DNA of 64,000 nucleotides from Malania oleifera (taxonomy: Eukaryota; Streptophyta; Magnoliopsida; Santalales; Ximeniaceae), in assembly GCF_029873635.1 (NCBI RefSeq), contig NC_080420.1, positions 120,412,719 through 120,476,718 of the forward strand, read 5' to 3'. How positions within the stretch are numbered: the stretch's first letter is position 1; every line of letters begins with the position of its first letter. The notes below the pieces were generated by a model. The model did not search any database and was not told the origin of the DNA. It saw only the letters and a program-made list of their open reading frames with translations. Positions 46,930 to 57,760 of this stretch are shown here, one piece after another. The position numbers were made by a program, and so were the translations under genes.

Positions 46930-47860
46930 TTGGGAAGATTAACCTTAAAGAGTCTTGACTCTTTATGGCATAAGGTAATCAAGGGGAAGGAAATAGATGG
47001 GATACTAGGGAGAAGTAGCATTGTTACTCATGCAAGCCCCTGGAAATTTGTTTCACAAGTTTCGGGTTATTTTTTTCCCCTCATTCCTATCACTATACAC
47101 ATTGGTGATAAGGTTCATTTTTGGGATGATATTTGGGTTGGTGAGACTTTGTTGGAATTGTTGGTGCCTCAACTGTATGTTCTTCCATCCATAAAACATC
47201 GATTTCTGAATTCTATTCTATCCTAACTGGAGGACAGAAGCTAGGCTTTGGATTGGGGACTCTTTGATGTATTTTTCTTCAAAGTCATTTTTCATTCATC
47301 ATACAAAATCTTTAAACCCCAACTCATTCCTTCGGATAAAGTTGTCAAGAAGGCTGAAGTCCCTTCCAAGATTCAAGCTTCATTTGGACTTCGGTTCTCA
47401 ATAGGATTAACACAAATGGCTTGCTTCAAACTAGGAGGCCACACAAGGCTCTCAAGCCACATGCATGCATGATGTGTCATGACGAGAACGAGACTAATTG
47501 TCATTATTATTGCATTGTGGGTGGCAAGGCTTTTGTGGAACAACATGCTTTTCTGCTTTGGTGAGTTTTGCTACCTAGTGGACAACTTTGGCTTGGAAGA
47601 GAGCTAGAATTTTTAAAGACCAGAAGATTCTTCCAAATTTGATGTGGGAAAAAGCTAATCTTTTGGCTTCCTTTTGGGGTCATTCTTTTGGGATTTTGAG
47701 GGTCTTCACCGTCCAATATCCATAAGGATTGGAAGGCAGTGTTGACGTAAATCTTTTGCATTATTGACTTCTTCTGTTTTTGTCCTTGTGGAGAACGCCT
47801 TATCCTCCTTCTATTCAATTGTTCTTGTTCTTGCCTTAAATAAATTTTTTTGTCATCCAA

Positions 47861-48491
47861 AATTTTTTTATTTTATTTTGGTGAATTTTTTATCTTTCTG
47901 TATGTATATCCCTATTTCTACTAATAACATTTTTTTTCTTTTTCTACAATAATAACTGAAATCAATGGACAGATAACCAAGAAAGCGTAAACTTGGGAAA
48001 TATGAAATGAATTACCAGAATTGCATGTCAATTAAAACCTTGGTACTAAAATTCTTCACCTCTTTGAAGAGAAACTATCAAAACGGAAGAATAATAAAAG
48101 TAAATTAAAAGTTGCACTTCAATCGAAAAACAAGGGAACTCATACATTATTCTGAAATCAGCAGACATTTTTATGCACCTTATATGAAAAAGAAACATTT
48201 ACGATTCAAAATCAATAGTTATACTTTGTCCTTCCTCTCCAACTATTATACAGTTTGATTTCTCTTCTAGACAACATAAATAATTCATATTTCATGTCAT
48301 GTTAAATTTTACATGTTGTATTTACAAGTTCAAAAATGCACCTGAATCAGATGAGGACGGTAAACTCCAGGAGCTGTCTCAAACTGCTATACTATGGAAT
48401 GCATTGTCATATATGGAATCGATGAAGTTCATAACCCGCAATGACATATAAATATTGGTCAATCAACAATTCATTTTTTCCATTCACAGTG
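47861..48491. other. 3' flank of the PPR gene
   Basis: No other gene is recognised. The PPR 3' UTR should lie just left of 48492 on the minus strand; no firm polyadenylation site was assigned. Confidence 0.45.
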
Positions 48492-50267
48492 TTAAGCACT
48501 AAAAGATCCATAATACAGATGCCCATCAATATCTGGAACAAAACCCATCTCCATCATTTCCTCCCTAACTATATCATAGGTTGTTCGATTTGGAATCAAA
48601 CCCTTCTCTAACATCTCATTCAAAAGCCCATTTGCTTCTTCTAGCTTGCCCTTCTTACAGAAACCCTTAATCAAGATATTGTAAGTCACAACATTTGCTC
48701 GTTTCCCTTCTTTTACCATCCGTGCCCTCAAATTCAAAGCCGCCCTGAGGTTTCCTTCCCTACAGTAGCCATCAATCAAAGTATTGTAGGTCACATGAGT
48801 CGGGTTCAAACCTATATCAAGCATTTCATCCAAAAGTTCAACTGCTTTTCTTGACTCTCCTGCCCTGCACTTAGCATCTATCAGTATGTTATATGTTACA
48901 ACATTGGCCTTCAAACCCTCAGTTTCAATTTCATTGAATAGCTTCCTAGCCTCCTTCACGTTCTCCTCTCTATAGAAACCAGCAATTAGGCAATTATAGG
49001 TTGAAACAGAGGGGAAAATCCCTCGTTCCAACATGAGACTACGTATAGCAATTGCTTCATCCATTCTCCCAGCCTTACAATAGGCATCAATCAAAGTATT
49101 AAAGGTTATAGCAGTAGGAGACAACCCTTGTTTTGCAGTATCATCCAACAACTCTCTAGCTTCCTTCAGCATATTCTTCTTGGAGAATCCATTAATAAGG
49201 GCATTACAAGTAACAATGTCTGGCTTCAAACCCAAATCCAACATTTCATCACGCAAGCCAATAGCATCATCAAGCTTTCCATCACCACATAAACCATTGA
49301 TCAAAGAATTATAAGTGACCACATTCGGCTTCATATCCTGCCCTTGCATCTCCTTAAACACTTTCATAGCAGCCGAAACATTCTCGTCCTTGCAAAACGC
49401 ATCAATCAAAATGTTATAAGTAGTCTCATTGGGGAAAATTTTCTTCGACACCATTTCCTTTACAAGAGCATCAGCCTTATACATTTTTCCCGCCCCACCC
49501 ATCTTGCAATACCCATCAATAAGTGTATTATACGTTATTACAGATGGCCAAAACCCCCACGCCTTCATGTCCTCAACTATATCCCCTGCTCTGAGCAACT
49601 TCCCAGCCTTACACAACCCATTAATCACAATATTAAAAGTAATTAAATTCAACTCAATCCTCCTCCTCATCATCTCCTTATACATGAATTCCAAAACCCC
49701 AGTTCTTCTCTCCTTAACCAAAGCACTCAACAATGGATTACAAGACACCACAGATAACTTCAACCCATAATCCCCCGCTCGATCAAACGCTTCAATTGCC
49801 AAATCAATCTTCAAATTCTTAACGTACGCCAATACCAAGATATCAACAATGATCGAATTCGCGCAAAATCGATCGCTACAGACCGAAAGCATATGAAAAA
49901 TGGAAGAAACCGAGTGGGATTCATTCTTAACAAAAGAATCCAAACAAGCCCTGATTTTTCTATACCTTTTTGTGTTAGCTAACATGTGCAAGAGTCTACA
50001 ATACGACTCAAGATTGTGCGAAGATCTATACTCTATCTGGGACCATTTGAAGTACCTGAGAATCACATCTGGGTCGGCCTCTGAGTCGAATAGAAGTTGG
50101 AGAACCGTAGTGGGGCTTGAGGGCTTGAGAAGTGGTTTGAGCTTGGACCAATGCTGCTTTGATATGAGGTCGGAAACAGTGGCTTCGTCGAACGGAAGTG
50201 AGGCATCTGAGGAAGAGAAGAACCTCGTGAGGCGCTGAGGTTGAAGACGACAGCGCAGGGAAGGCAT
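48492..50267 (-). CDS. P-class pentatricopeptide-repeat protein, probably mitochondrial (At1g09820-like)
   Basis: Single-exon gene of 591 residues, typical of plant PPR genes. PPR proteins bind organellar RNA in a base-specific way and act in its processing, stability or translation. The N-terminus (RCRLQPQRLTRFFSSSD) is Arg/Ser-rich and lacks acids, as in mitochondrial presequences. From about residue 170 to 575 there are eleven or twelve 35-residue P-type repeats, each with a core such as VTYNTLIDGYCKMG, TTYNILIDAFCKDE or VTYNSLINGLCGDG. There is no E, E+ or DYW extension, so it is not an editing deaminase. The C-terminus (GFVPDIDGHLYYGSFSA) resembles Arabidopsis At1g09820, which is close in length as I recall. 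Reading is intact with no frameshift. The start chosen is the first ATG of the frame and gives the presequence. The RNA target cannot be read from sequence. Confidence 0.9.
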   Translation of the reverse strand: MPSLRCRLQPQRLTRFFSSSDASLPFDEATVSDLISKQHWSKLKPLLKPSSPTTVLQLLFDSEADPDVILRYFKWSQIEYRSSHNLESYCRLLHMLANTKRYRKIRACLDSFVKNESHSVSSIFHMLSVCSDRFCANSIIVDILVLAYVKNLKIDLAIEAFDRAGDYGLKLSVVSCNPLLSALVKERRTGVLEFMYKEMMRRRIELNLITFNIVINGLCKAGKLLRAGDIVEDMKAWGFWPSVITYNTLIDGYCKMGGAGKMYKADALVKEMVSKKIFPNETTYNILIDAFCKDENVSAAMKVFKEMQGQDMKPNVVTYNSLINGLCGDGKLDDAIGLRDEMLDLGLKPDIVTCNALINGFSKKNMLKEARELLDDTAKQGLSPTAITFNTLIDAYCKAGRMDEAIAIRSLMLERGIFPSVSTYNCLIAGFYREENVKEARKLFNEIETEGLKANVVTYNILIDAKCRAGESRKAVELLDEMLDIGLNPTHVTYNTLIDGYCREGNLRAALNLRARMVKEGKRANVVTYNILIKGFCKKGKLEEANGLLNEMLEKGLIPNRTTYDIVREEMMEMGFVPDIDGHLYYGSFSA

Positions 50268-50297
50268 CTCCCTTGTGCTGCTGAAAGTGGATGAACA

Positions 50298-50339
<42 letters not shown>
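50298..50339 (+). repeat. (AAT)n microsatellite just upstream of the PPR start codon
   Basis: About 14 AAT units, ending 31 bp upstream of the PPR ATG (50267) as read on the minus strand, so probably inside its 5' leader. It creates a Tyr-rich shadow frame that is not a gene. Confidence 0.88.
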
Positions 50340-50632
50340 TCTTGATAATTGTATTTGTAGGGTGTAAAAATGAGATAATTATTGTATATGAATATAATAA
50401 TTTGTGAGAAATAATACTGATGATTATTGTATATAAATATAATAATTTGTGAGAAATAATACTGATAATTGTTGTATATAAATATAATAATACTTTTGAA
50501 AAAAAGTTTACAAGAAAAGTCACAATGGAAAATATGAATTTACCCTCTAAAACTTTACTCTATGAAAATAATTTTTTTTTTAATTTAAAAAAATAGAATG
50601 CTCCAAGTGCAAGTAATAAGAGAAGATTTGGT

Positions 50633-50772
50633 GAAGTCTGCGGTTCAAACCTGCCTCCTGCAGTGCACATCCGCGATTCACCTCCTACGTATTGGCTAAG
50701 GGCACTGCTAGCGTAGGCATGAGATTAGTCTAACGTGTAAGCCCAAGACACTGGGCATATCCCAAAAAAAAA
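50633..50772 (+). mobile_element. Short SINE-like retroposon with poly-A and target duplication
   Basis: AATAAGAGAAGATTTGGT (50615-50632) is repeated after the A-run as AATAAGAGAAATTTGGT (50773-50789), with one base lost. The 140-bp insert begins near GGTTCAAACCTG, a good pol III B box, and ends CATATCCCAAAAAAAA. No A box is present at the left, so it may be a 5'-truncated tRNA-derived SINE. Confidence 0.72.
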
Positions 50773-51259
50773 AATAAGAGAAATTTGGTACGTAACGTGC
50801 TACTAATCTAACAATTAAGTAAACATTTAAAGTATTTTTGATCATCAAATAATTTAATTTGTTTTGATAGTTCATTTTTTTTGTGAACAACAAGAATGCC
50901 ATTGATACCCGAGGGGAAAATGCTTAGGATTATGCTTCTATGACCATCACAGATTCATGTGAGAACATAAGAGGAGAAGAGGGATTATGCATCTCATGCA
51001 CCTACCTTTCAATGCTGCCAGTCTCTTGATGGTCCCAAGCTCCTGACCTATAGCATTACTCTTCCCTTAAGTGGCTCCCTTGTTGATAGCACCAATAATG
51101 AATTTTAGATCACCTTCAAATACCCCAACCCCATTTAAAGTTGATTGCTAATAAGACGGCCAAGTTGGCTATAAAAGCCTCTTTAGTAGTTGCCAAACTT
51201 AAGTGAAATGAAGAAATGGCTACCTCAATAGTTTTGAAAAGACTTCTTAGTCCTAGTTT

Positions 51260-51950
51260 TTTTTTTGGTAAAAAAGGGCGGTACCTCCATTTATTTATTA
51301 ATAAACTCTCACTTTTTGCGGAAGAATACCATAGTTACAAGTTAAAACTAACCAATCAAATTAGGATAAATAAAATTAAACATAACTAATAAAAGAGATA
51401 AAAATATAAAAACAACTAAAAATAAAACGAAATACACCAAACGAAATTTTAGAGATAAACTAACGACGAACGGAAACAAGACCCCACCTATCCATCCGAA
51501 GGATACCTTTCAGATAACGTGGTAGAATGTGTTGTTCTTTATAGATTACATTTTTTCTCATTTCTTTTTCTTTAACAAGAAAATCAGCCTCACTATTGAC
51601 GTCCCTATATTGATATATCACCATAACATTCACTCATTCTAACTCTGCCACGAGCTTCTCCCAAAATTCCCAAAGATACCACAAAGCCTTTGCGAATATC
51701 TCATTGAACCTAAAGCATCTAAGGATGTTGAACACAAAACTTCATTCCACTTGGTAATAGGCCTTAGCCATATCAACCTTCAAAGGCATGAGTCCTCCTT
51801 TCCCCTTTTTTTCCTTTATAACATGGAAAACCTCCCTTATAATATGGAATATGTCTGACATAAGAATGGAACTATCTATTATATTCACGTAAGGGTTTCA
51901 TTTTATTTGCTAGAATTTTCACCATCACCGTATAACAAACATTATGTGGG
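51260..51950 (-). pseudogene. L1 LINE fragment and 3' end (copy C), inverted
   Basis: From the right on the minus strand: KKGKGGLMPLKVDMAKAYYQ (RT motif with Y for the usual D), then FNEIFAKALWYLWEFWEKL, then a jump to RDVNSEADFLVKEKEM and PRYLKGILRMDRWGL, VSVRR and a stop near 51463. The UTR ends in TCTTCCGCAAAAAGTGAGAG near 51320 and TTATTAATAAATAAATGG. RT and RNase H are fused by a large internal deletion. The tail matches copies A (10305) and B (11820). Confidence 0.7.
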
Positions 51951-52970
51951 TATGCATCGATCAATTAAAGTTGCCTCCATTATGTTGAAAGATTCCATGA
52001 AATGTTGCCCGTGAAATGATGTCATTTGATTGAGAACCATGAAATATTCTACATTACAAGCATCTCGAGATTGAATTTTGCAAGAATGCAAGGTGCCCGT
52101 AAAACATGATTCTCAAAACACTTCTCTTAAACCAACAAGGAATCAAAGCAAAAAAAAAAAAAAAAATTGAAGCATTCTAAGGAGAGAGCCTTGATTAATT
52201 ATAGGTATGGAGGCACCTTCTCTAACCTAGGTGTAAACTTGGTGCCGTCAAATTTTAAAGGTGAGATGGGCAAAATTGCTAGCAAATGGACCATGGACTG
52301 CTATGACCATCTGCTCGTATGATCCAAATGGTTTCTCCACTGGGTGCTGAAGTAATTGAATTTTGATGAAGCACCTCTCTAGATCCATGTATATGGACTC
52401 CCACCAAGCTTGATTAGTGAAGCTAATGGGAGAAGATTGGGCATATGGCTGGAAAACTCTTGCTAGCTCATGGACATTAAAAGTAAAAAGATAGAAGGGA
52501 AAAGGTCTATGTGATTTTGGGCTTTGCAGGCAGCCCTTCACATGGTCTTTTCCAACTAATAGGTTATATAGGACCAGCCTCTCCATGTGTTCCTACTCAA
52601 ATTACCTAAATATGAGATGCATGGTAGGCGAGTCCCACTCTTATTAGCTACCAACCTTGAAATGAGTTATAGACTTGCTGCCATGTGTCTTGTGTAGACT
52701 AGTCCTTTATAATTTTTTCTCGTCACTCCTCCCAAGATTCAAACTCATACCTTTAACATGAGTCTCAATTTTTAACCTTTAAGAATACCCCTCCAACAAT
52801 CAAATTGGTTTTAAAAATAGAGGCATAGGAAACATAGCATTGGGAGCCTATTTCCCAAGGTTAATAACCATTTGCTTTTTAATGATGTGAAGTGATAATA
52901 ACAATTTACTAAAATACTATTATATTTTACATATATGGCACATTTTTATTACAAAGTATGTATTCTATAG
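51951..52970. other. Intergenic DNA
   Basis: A minus frame of 112 codons (52586-52248) has no domain I recognise and is probably chance or a decayed fragment. A 17-base A-run lies at 52150-52166. Confidence 0.45.
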
Positions 52971-52976
52971 GGGTAT

Positions 52977-53390
52977 CGGGCTCAATTCTAATGAGGTAAT
53001 CCGATTTGGCTTATTAGCCTCACGGTTTTGTTCTATAAAATATGTCTCACATAATCAGATCACAACCCATCCTTATAAGCCCAAGATCTCCCTACTACAT
53101 ATTTGATGTCAAACCATGACATGCTCTCATGTCCAACCTCTAAATCTAATGCTCCTGTCAAATCTTTTAACACCCTCACCGAAGTGTTGTCCCCTAAATG
53201 ATAATATCCTAAGAGTGACTTTAATACCAAATATAACGGTCTGGGGCTCAACTTTTGGTGAGGTATTGTCTACTTTGACCCATTGACCTCACAACTTTAT
53301 CCTATAAAAGACATCTCATATAATTGAAACTCAAACCATCCTTACGAACCCAAAATATCCTCAGAACATATCCAATCTAGAACCGTGAAT
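52977..53390 (-). mobile_element. Possible degenerate TRIM-like element (two diverged direct repeats)
   Basis: Blocks at 52977-53120 and 53244-53390 share GGGCTCAA, TGAGGTA, 'GCCTCACGGTTTTGTTCTATAAAA' in diverged form and CCATCCTTA. Just before the second, TTTAATACCAAATATAACGG resembles an inverted tRNA-Met primer site (TGGTAT...) followed by an LTR start. If correct, the element is minus-strand with LTRs of about 150 bp. Termini and target duplication were not resolved. Confidence 0.4.
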
Positions 53391-53491
53391 AATTGAAATA
53401 TATATTGTAACGACCCAAAAAAAAAAATAATGGTTTTTAAATAATGAAGAGGTAGGGAAATGGAAACAGATATAGAAGGAGGCAGTAGGCT

Positions 53492-53730
53492 TCGTCGACA
53501 ACATTGCACTTTTGATGTAATAACCCGAAAGTAATACACAGGGCCTCGTCGACAAACACAGGGAGTTCGTCGACGACGCATAAGGGGACCTCGTCGACGA
53601 AGCCACGCCTCGTCGACGAGAAGTTACCGAGAAGGGTTTTTGGGTAGTCTAAAATTCATCGACGAAGGAGGAAGTTCGTTGACAAAATTATTAAAGGATT
53701 TGTCGATGAGGTGATGTGTCTCGTCGACGA
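53492..53730 (+). promoter_or_regulatory. Array of nine palindromic decamers in the second LTR
   Basis: Decamer starts are 53492, 53546, 53567, 53591, 53610, 53656, 53676, 53700 and 53721. Steps are 54, 21, 24, 19, 46, 20, 24 and 21, nearly the same as in the LTR at the window start. The TATA box follows at 53740, nine bases after the last copy. Confidence 0.7.
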
Positions 53731-54309
53731 ATCCGATTTTATAAATAGTGAAAACCCGTATTTTTGATGAAAAATTGGCGCAAGAAACCTCCTTTTTCAG
53801 TTTTTACGCCTCTCTCCCCTTCTCTCTTCGATTCCGGGTCCGTTTTGCTTCGGATCGACGATCTGAAGCCACCACGACGCTCTTGGCGAAGTTCTTTACA
53901 AGTCTGCTGAAACTGATCGTTGGTAGAGTTGGTTTGGATTTCGTCTCAATCTCAGGGTAAGACATTTTATTTGGTATTTGCCTTTCCCTCAGTTATAAGA
54001 AATACAATACACGAAAAAATACTGATGTTTTGTTTTGGGGGATGTGATTTTCAAGGTGTTAAGTGGAGAACCCTGCGGGTATAAGGCTAAAGTACAGTAG
54101 GGACTTTTCAGAGATAAGGTAAGGAAAATATGCTATGCTAGGAATTTTTATAATGTTATAAGAGATTTTACACATATGTATATACCAGCTTATTACCCAG
54201 TTTTACAGAATATGAGTTTTAAATGCTTGTATGGCCTGAGTAGATATTTATATGATGAAAAATTTATATAGTTTTTATAGTATATCATACTATACTGATT
54301 ACACAAATA

Positions 54310-54560
54310 TTAGCAGTATATTACAGATATTTATCCAGAACAGTATATTACAGTTTTACTTAGATCAGTATGTTATAGTTTTATACAGATCAGTATATCA
54401 CAAATAATTATCCAGAATAGTATATTACAGTTTTACTCAGATCAGTATATTACAGTTTTATTTAGAATAGTATACACAGTGTTTATAGTATGTCATGTTT
54501 CCTATTACCATAACATACAGAGTATACAGACAGAGTATATAGACAGAGTATACAGACAGA
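54310..54560 (+). repeat. Tandem CAGTATATTACAGTTTTA units in the LTR
   Basis: Six or seven imperfect units of 25-35 bp with the core CAGTATATTACAG, followed by AGACAGAGTATACAGAC units near 54520-54560. Spacing and sequence drift; this is local tandem duplication. Confidence 0.65.
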
Positions 54561-54678
54561 TATACAGAGATAGCATCAAGATGCTATAGATACAGCATAC
54601 AGAGATTACAGTATTTACAGTACAAAAGATAGCGTACGTTATGGTAATTTTAGAAACATGATGAAAACAGTAAAAGAG

Positions 54679-54684
54679 TATATA

Positions 54685-54742
<58 letters not shown>
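54679..54742 (+). repeat. Compound (GT)n(AT)n microsatellite
   Basis: TATATGTGTGTG followed by TATATATA, 64 bp in total, inside the LTR. Confidence 0.9.
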
Positions 54743-54745
<3 letters not shown>

Positions 54746-55129
54746 TAAGATCCCTAAGGAATGATTACAGACAGATACAGATAAAGAATACAGAGCACGG
54801 TACCGTTGCTATATACAGTTAGAGTGTAACCACATATCTCAAATAGTATGTGGATACCGTCAATCGTGCTCAGAGAGTATGCAGCTCCCCAGTTCGCTGG
54901 GTTGAGGGGGCTGGTTTTACGAGGTAGTAGTCAGTCCCGAGCCTAGGAGTGGATGCAGTTTGGCCGAGCTGAGGTAGTGTAGAGTATAGTGACTTATCTA
55001 GAGGTCCGACCAGATTAAATCCCGCCTACGGGCTGCACAACCCTGTCAAAAGGGATCAAATCATGACATATAGAGTTCCAGGGATAAAGCACAGTTATGT
55101 ATATGTATACAGTTTTACAATATTTGATG

Positions 55130-57085
55130 TGTAACTACCTGCTTAATTTCCATGTTATTTTTTTATATATATATACTATGACATTCTACATGCTCTAATA
55201 CCATATTAGGGAAAACTCAATCATTAACCTAAGCAACGAGAAGCATAAATCAAATAAACATATCCATATATAATTATATACAATACCAGAGTGCTAACAG
55301 GTTTCCCATAATTTACATATATCATTGTTCCCAAAATATCCTCAACTGGTGAGGGTTATACAAAAACATTCCCAAAAAAATACTCACTCTCTACTGACAG
55401 AGCACTACTGAAGCCCTCTATCTGCGAGTCTGGTCCACTCGCCTACCTGGATCACCTGAAAAATGATTCAACACTAGGATGAGCCAACGCTCAGTAAGAC
55501 AAAATATGTTATCACTAGTGTGTGGCAAATGAGCTACAATATTATGAAAATATGTTTTCATATAATCATGTATAACTAAATATAAAAATACAGTTTAGGT
55601 AATAAAATCCACCACCCTTTCCACGTTGCTTAACGTAACAATAGCGTAGGTTACTATCCAACATACTTCTAGCGTACATACGTATGTTCCCTGTTTTGTA
55701 AATCTGTATATACATAATAGTAACTGAAAACTTTCCCTGTGGATAACTGTGTGTCATGATTTAACCCCTCATGACAGGATTGTGCGGCTCGTAGGCGGGA
55801 TCTACACTGGCTAGTCGACCAGGGTAAATCACTATACTCCATCGGTCTAATCTACCCGCCTCAACCCATATCTGATGGGGAGCCTGTCCACGTCAAGGGC
55901 CTAGGTGATCGACCTACTACCACTTATTATCTAAATAGATGGTTACACTCATAACATAACATAATATATGTAGCAATGGTATCGTGCTCTGTAACTGCGT
56001 AGTCCAGCAAGGTCTGATATTATATAATATATCTCTATATACCACTATCTAATTTACCATGATTCTGAAATAACTGTAATAACCATGATGTTGCATAAGT
56101 TGTAAATGTAATTCATACGTCATAATATTGAAAACTGTATAATTATAACACTAATAACTACATAGTCATAGTATTGAAATTTGTATAATCATGGTACTGA
56201 GATTCGTATAATCATGGTACTGAAATTCATATAATCATGGTACTGAAATTCATAAAATCATGATACTAAAATTCATAAAACATATCTCCGTACTATATTC
56301 ATATTCTCAAGACACACCATACTTTAATACATAATTTCATAATTTAATAAACTGTATAATATTTTGAAATTTCCTAACATAATATATTTCCCTTACCTGA
56401 CTACTTAAAAGCCTTTATGGTTTACTAACCTAACACCCGCAGGGCCTCGTACATAACACCTTGAAAACAATATTTTCCAAAATAGAATATCAGTATTTCT
56501 TCGCCTACATCATTTCCTATAACTATCATAAGGCCAAAAATGGACTAAAAGGTCTTACCCTGAATTTGGGATGAAATCCAACTTCGTTTCACCAACGATC
56601 CGCTCCAGCAGACTTGCTGAAAACTTCGCCAAGAGTGTCGTGGTGGCTTCGGATCGTCGATCCGGGGCCTAGAGGGGCCGAAATCGAAGAGAGAAGTGAG
56701 AGGAACCATAGGAGAGAGAGAGAGAGCACTGAAATTTGTGATAAAAATTCGAGTTTTTCCTATTTATAGGGTCAGATTCGTCGACGAGACACGTCACCTC
56801 GTCGACGAGTCCTTCATTAAATTCGTCGACGAACCTTACCCTTCATCGACAAAATTTAGAGCAGCCCAATCCTTAGCTCGATATTTTCTCGTCAACAAGA
56901 TCCGGAAGACCTTCATCGACGAAAACCTGTATTGGTCGACAAAGCCTGGCAATTTTCTTGAAATTATTATATTTTCCAAAATGCAATGTTGTCGACGAAT
57001 ACGAAGCCTACTATCTCCTTCTGTTACTAATTCCATTTCTCTCCCTCTTTATTATTTAAATACTATTATTCTTCGGGTCACTACA
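55130..57085 (-). mobile_element. Related gypsy LTR inserted in reverse orientation
   Basis: The insert begins TGTAACTACC and ends GGGTCACTACA on the plus strand. TGATG lies at both sides (55125-55129 and 57086-57090), a 5-bp target duplication. On the minus strand it has eight decamers (56998-56778), a TATA box (56768-56761), the CTCTTGGCGAAGTTTTC block (near 56625) and 'CCCTGCGGGTGTTAG' (near 56440). Tandem 'AATCATGGTACTGAAATTC' units lie at 56165-56280. A primer-site-like TGGTATTAGAGC (55203-55192) inside the left end leaves some doubt where the LTR proper stops. Confidence 0.72.
56778..56998 (-). promoter_or_regulatory. Array of eight palindromic decamers in the inverted LTR
   Basis: Starts on the plus strand are 56778, 56799, 56823, 56843, 56889, 56913, 56933 and 56989. 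Steps from the TATA side are 21, 24, 20, 46, 24, 20 and 56. The TATA-proximal half matches the other two arrays exactly; one 20-bp step is missing in the distal half. Confidence 0.7.
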
Positions 57086-57567
57086 TGATGAGTATCGTAT
57101 AATATTAGCAGTATGAAAAGTAGAAAATACGGATGATACAGTTATATTTTAAATTGTGAAAAGAAAATATGCTTTACAGATTTACTATTGTATTATAGTT
57201 TTGTTGTTATTTAAACAATATTCCTAACTTAGTTGCCACACACTAGTAATAGCATATTTCCACTTATTGAGCGTCGACTAACCCCATGACTTTAACATTT
57301 TTCAAGTGAGCCAGCTGGGCGAGCAGATCAGGCTCGCGGATAGAGAGTATATTGGTTACCCTGGTTTAGAGGGTAAGTTTGTGCAGGATTTTGTATTTTG
57401 GGACAGATATTTTGGAGAGAGAGATGTATTATATAGTTATGGTTTAGAAATATAGATTGCTGGTATTGTATGATGTGTATGGATGTATGGATTACGTTTC
57501 CGCTGCATAGGTATGATTTTATATTCAGATTTACCCCGATGCCTTCCGAGGCTCGAGTTTCATAACA

Positions 57568-57760
57568 AGGGGTATCAGAGTAGTTCATATATATATATAT
57601 ATATATAATAGATCAATATACTTATGTGCTTGAGTATGTTTATGTGCATATGATTGAATCAAAATTTGATTCCAATGGATTCCAGGCTAGGAGGTTAATT
57701 GGAATATAAGTTGGATAAAAGAGACAAAAATAGGAATTGAAATGGGATTGTAGAAACTTA
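57568..57760 (+). mobile_element. Gypsy primer-binding site, short leader and first codons of gag
   Basis: GGGGTATCAGAG follows the LTR end and matches the core of the tRNA-Met primer site. After an AT run (57585-57608), ATGGATTCCAG at about 57679 equals the gag start of the minus-strand gypsy element at 5605, but a TAA follows within a few codons. The element is not recognisable beyond the copia insertion at 57761, so it is a truncated remnant, not a simple solo LTR. Confidence 0.65.

Larger units (their letters stand above)
44322..47860 (+). mobile_element. Near full-length but decayed L1 LINE
   Basis: Domain order on the plus strand is endonuclease (44322-45150), reverse transcriptase (about 45590-46380), thumb and connection with KVARRLEKLVRDFLWSGYR in a shifted frame (about 46690), a 'FWDDIWVGETLL' block (46930-47226) and a degenerate zinc-finger C-terminus to about 47750. 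The 3' UTR runs to about 47860. There are many stops and frameshifts, and a 74-bp tandem duplication at 46782-46929. Confidence 0.8.
53406..57567 (+). mobile_element. Ty3/gypsy 5' LTR, plus strand, interrupted by an inverted LTR
   Basis: Begins TGTAACGACCC at 53406 and ends CATAACA at 57567, directly before a primer-binding site. Without the insert (55130-57085 plus one 5-bp duplication) it is about 2.2 kb. It carries nine TCGTCGACGA-type decamers (53492-53730), a TATA box (53740), the CCACGACGCTCTTGGCGA block (53872), 'CTGCGGGTATAAGGC' (54075), tandem ATCAGTATATTACAG units (54310-54480), GT/AT microsatellites (54679-54742) and a TACCGTTGCTAT block (54801). It is collinear in landmarks with the LTR at 1-2222. 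Confidence 0.78.

Noticed and set aside
50026-50523. 165-codon minus frame overlapping the PPR start
   Set aside because: It overlaps the PPR gene in another frame and its Tyr run is the translated AAT microsatellite.
52248-52586. Minus-strand open frame of 112 codons
   Set aside because: No recognisable domain and no neighbouring exon. It may be a decayed fragment, but no function can be supported.
54310-54480. Regularly repeated units that look array-like
   Set aside because: These are imperfect tandem units inside a plant LTR, without unique spacers; they are not a CRISPR array.
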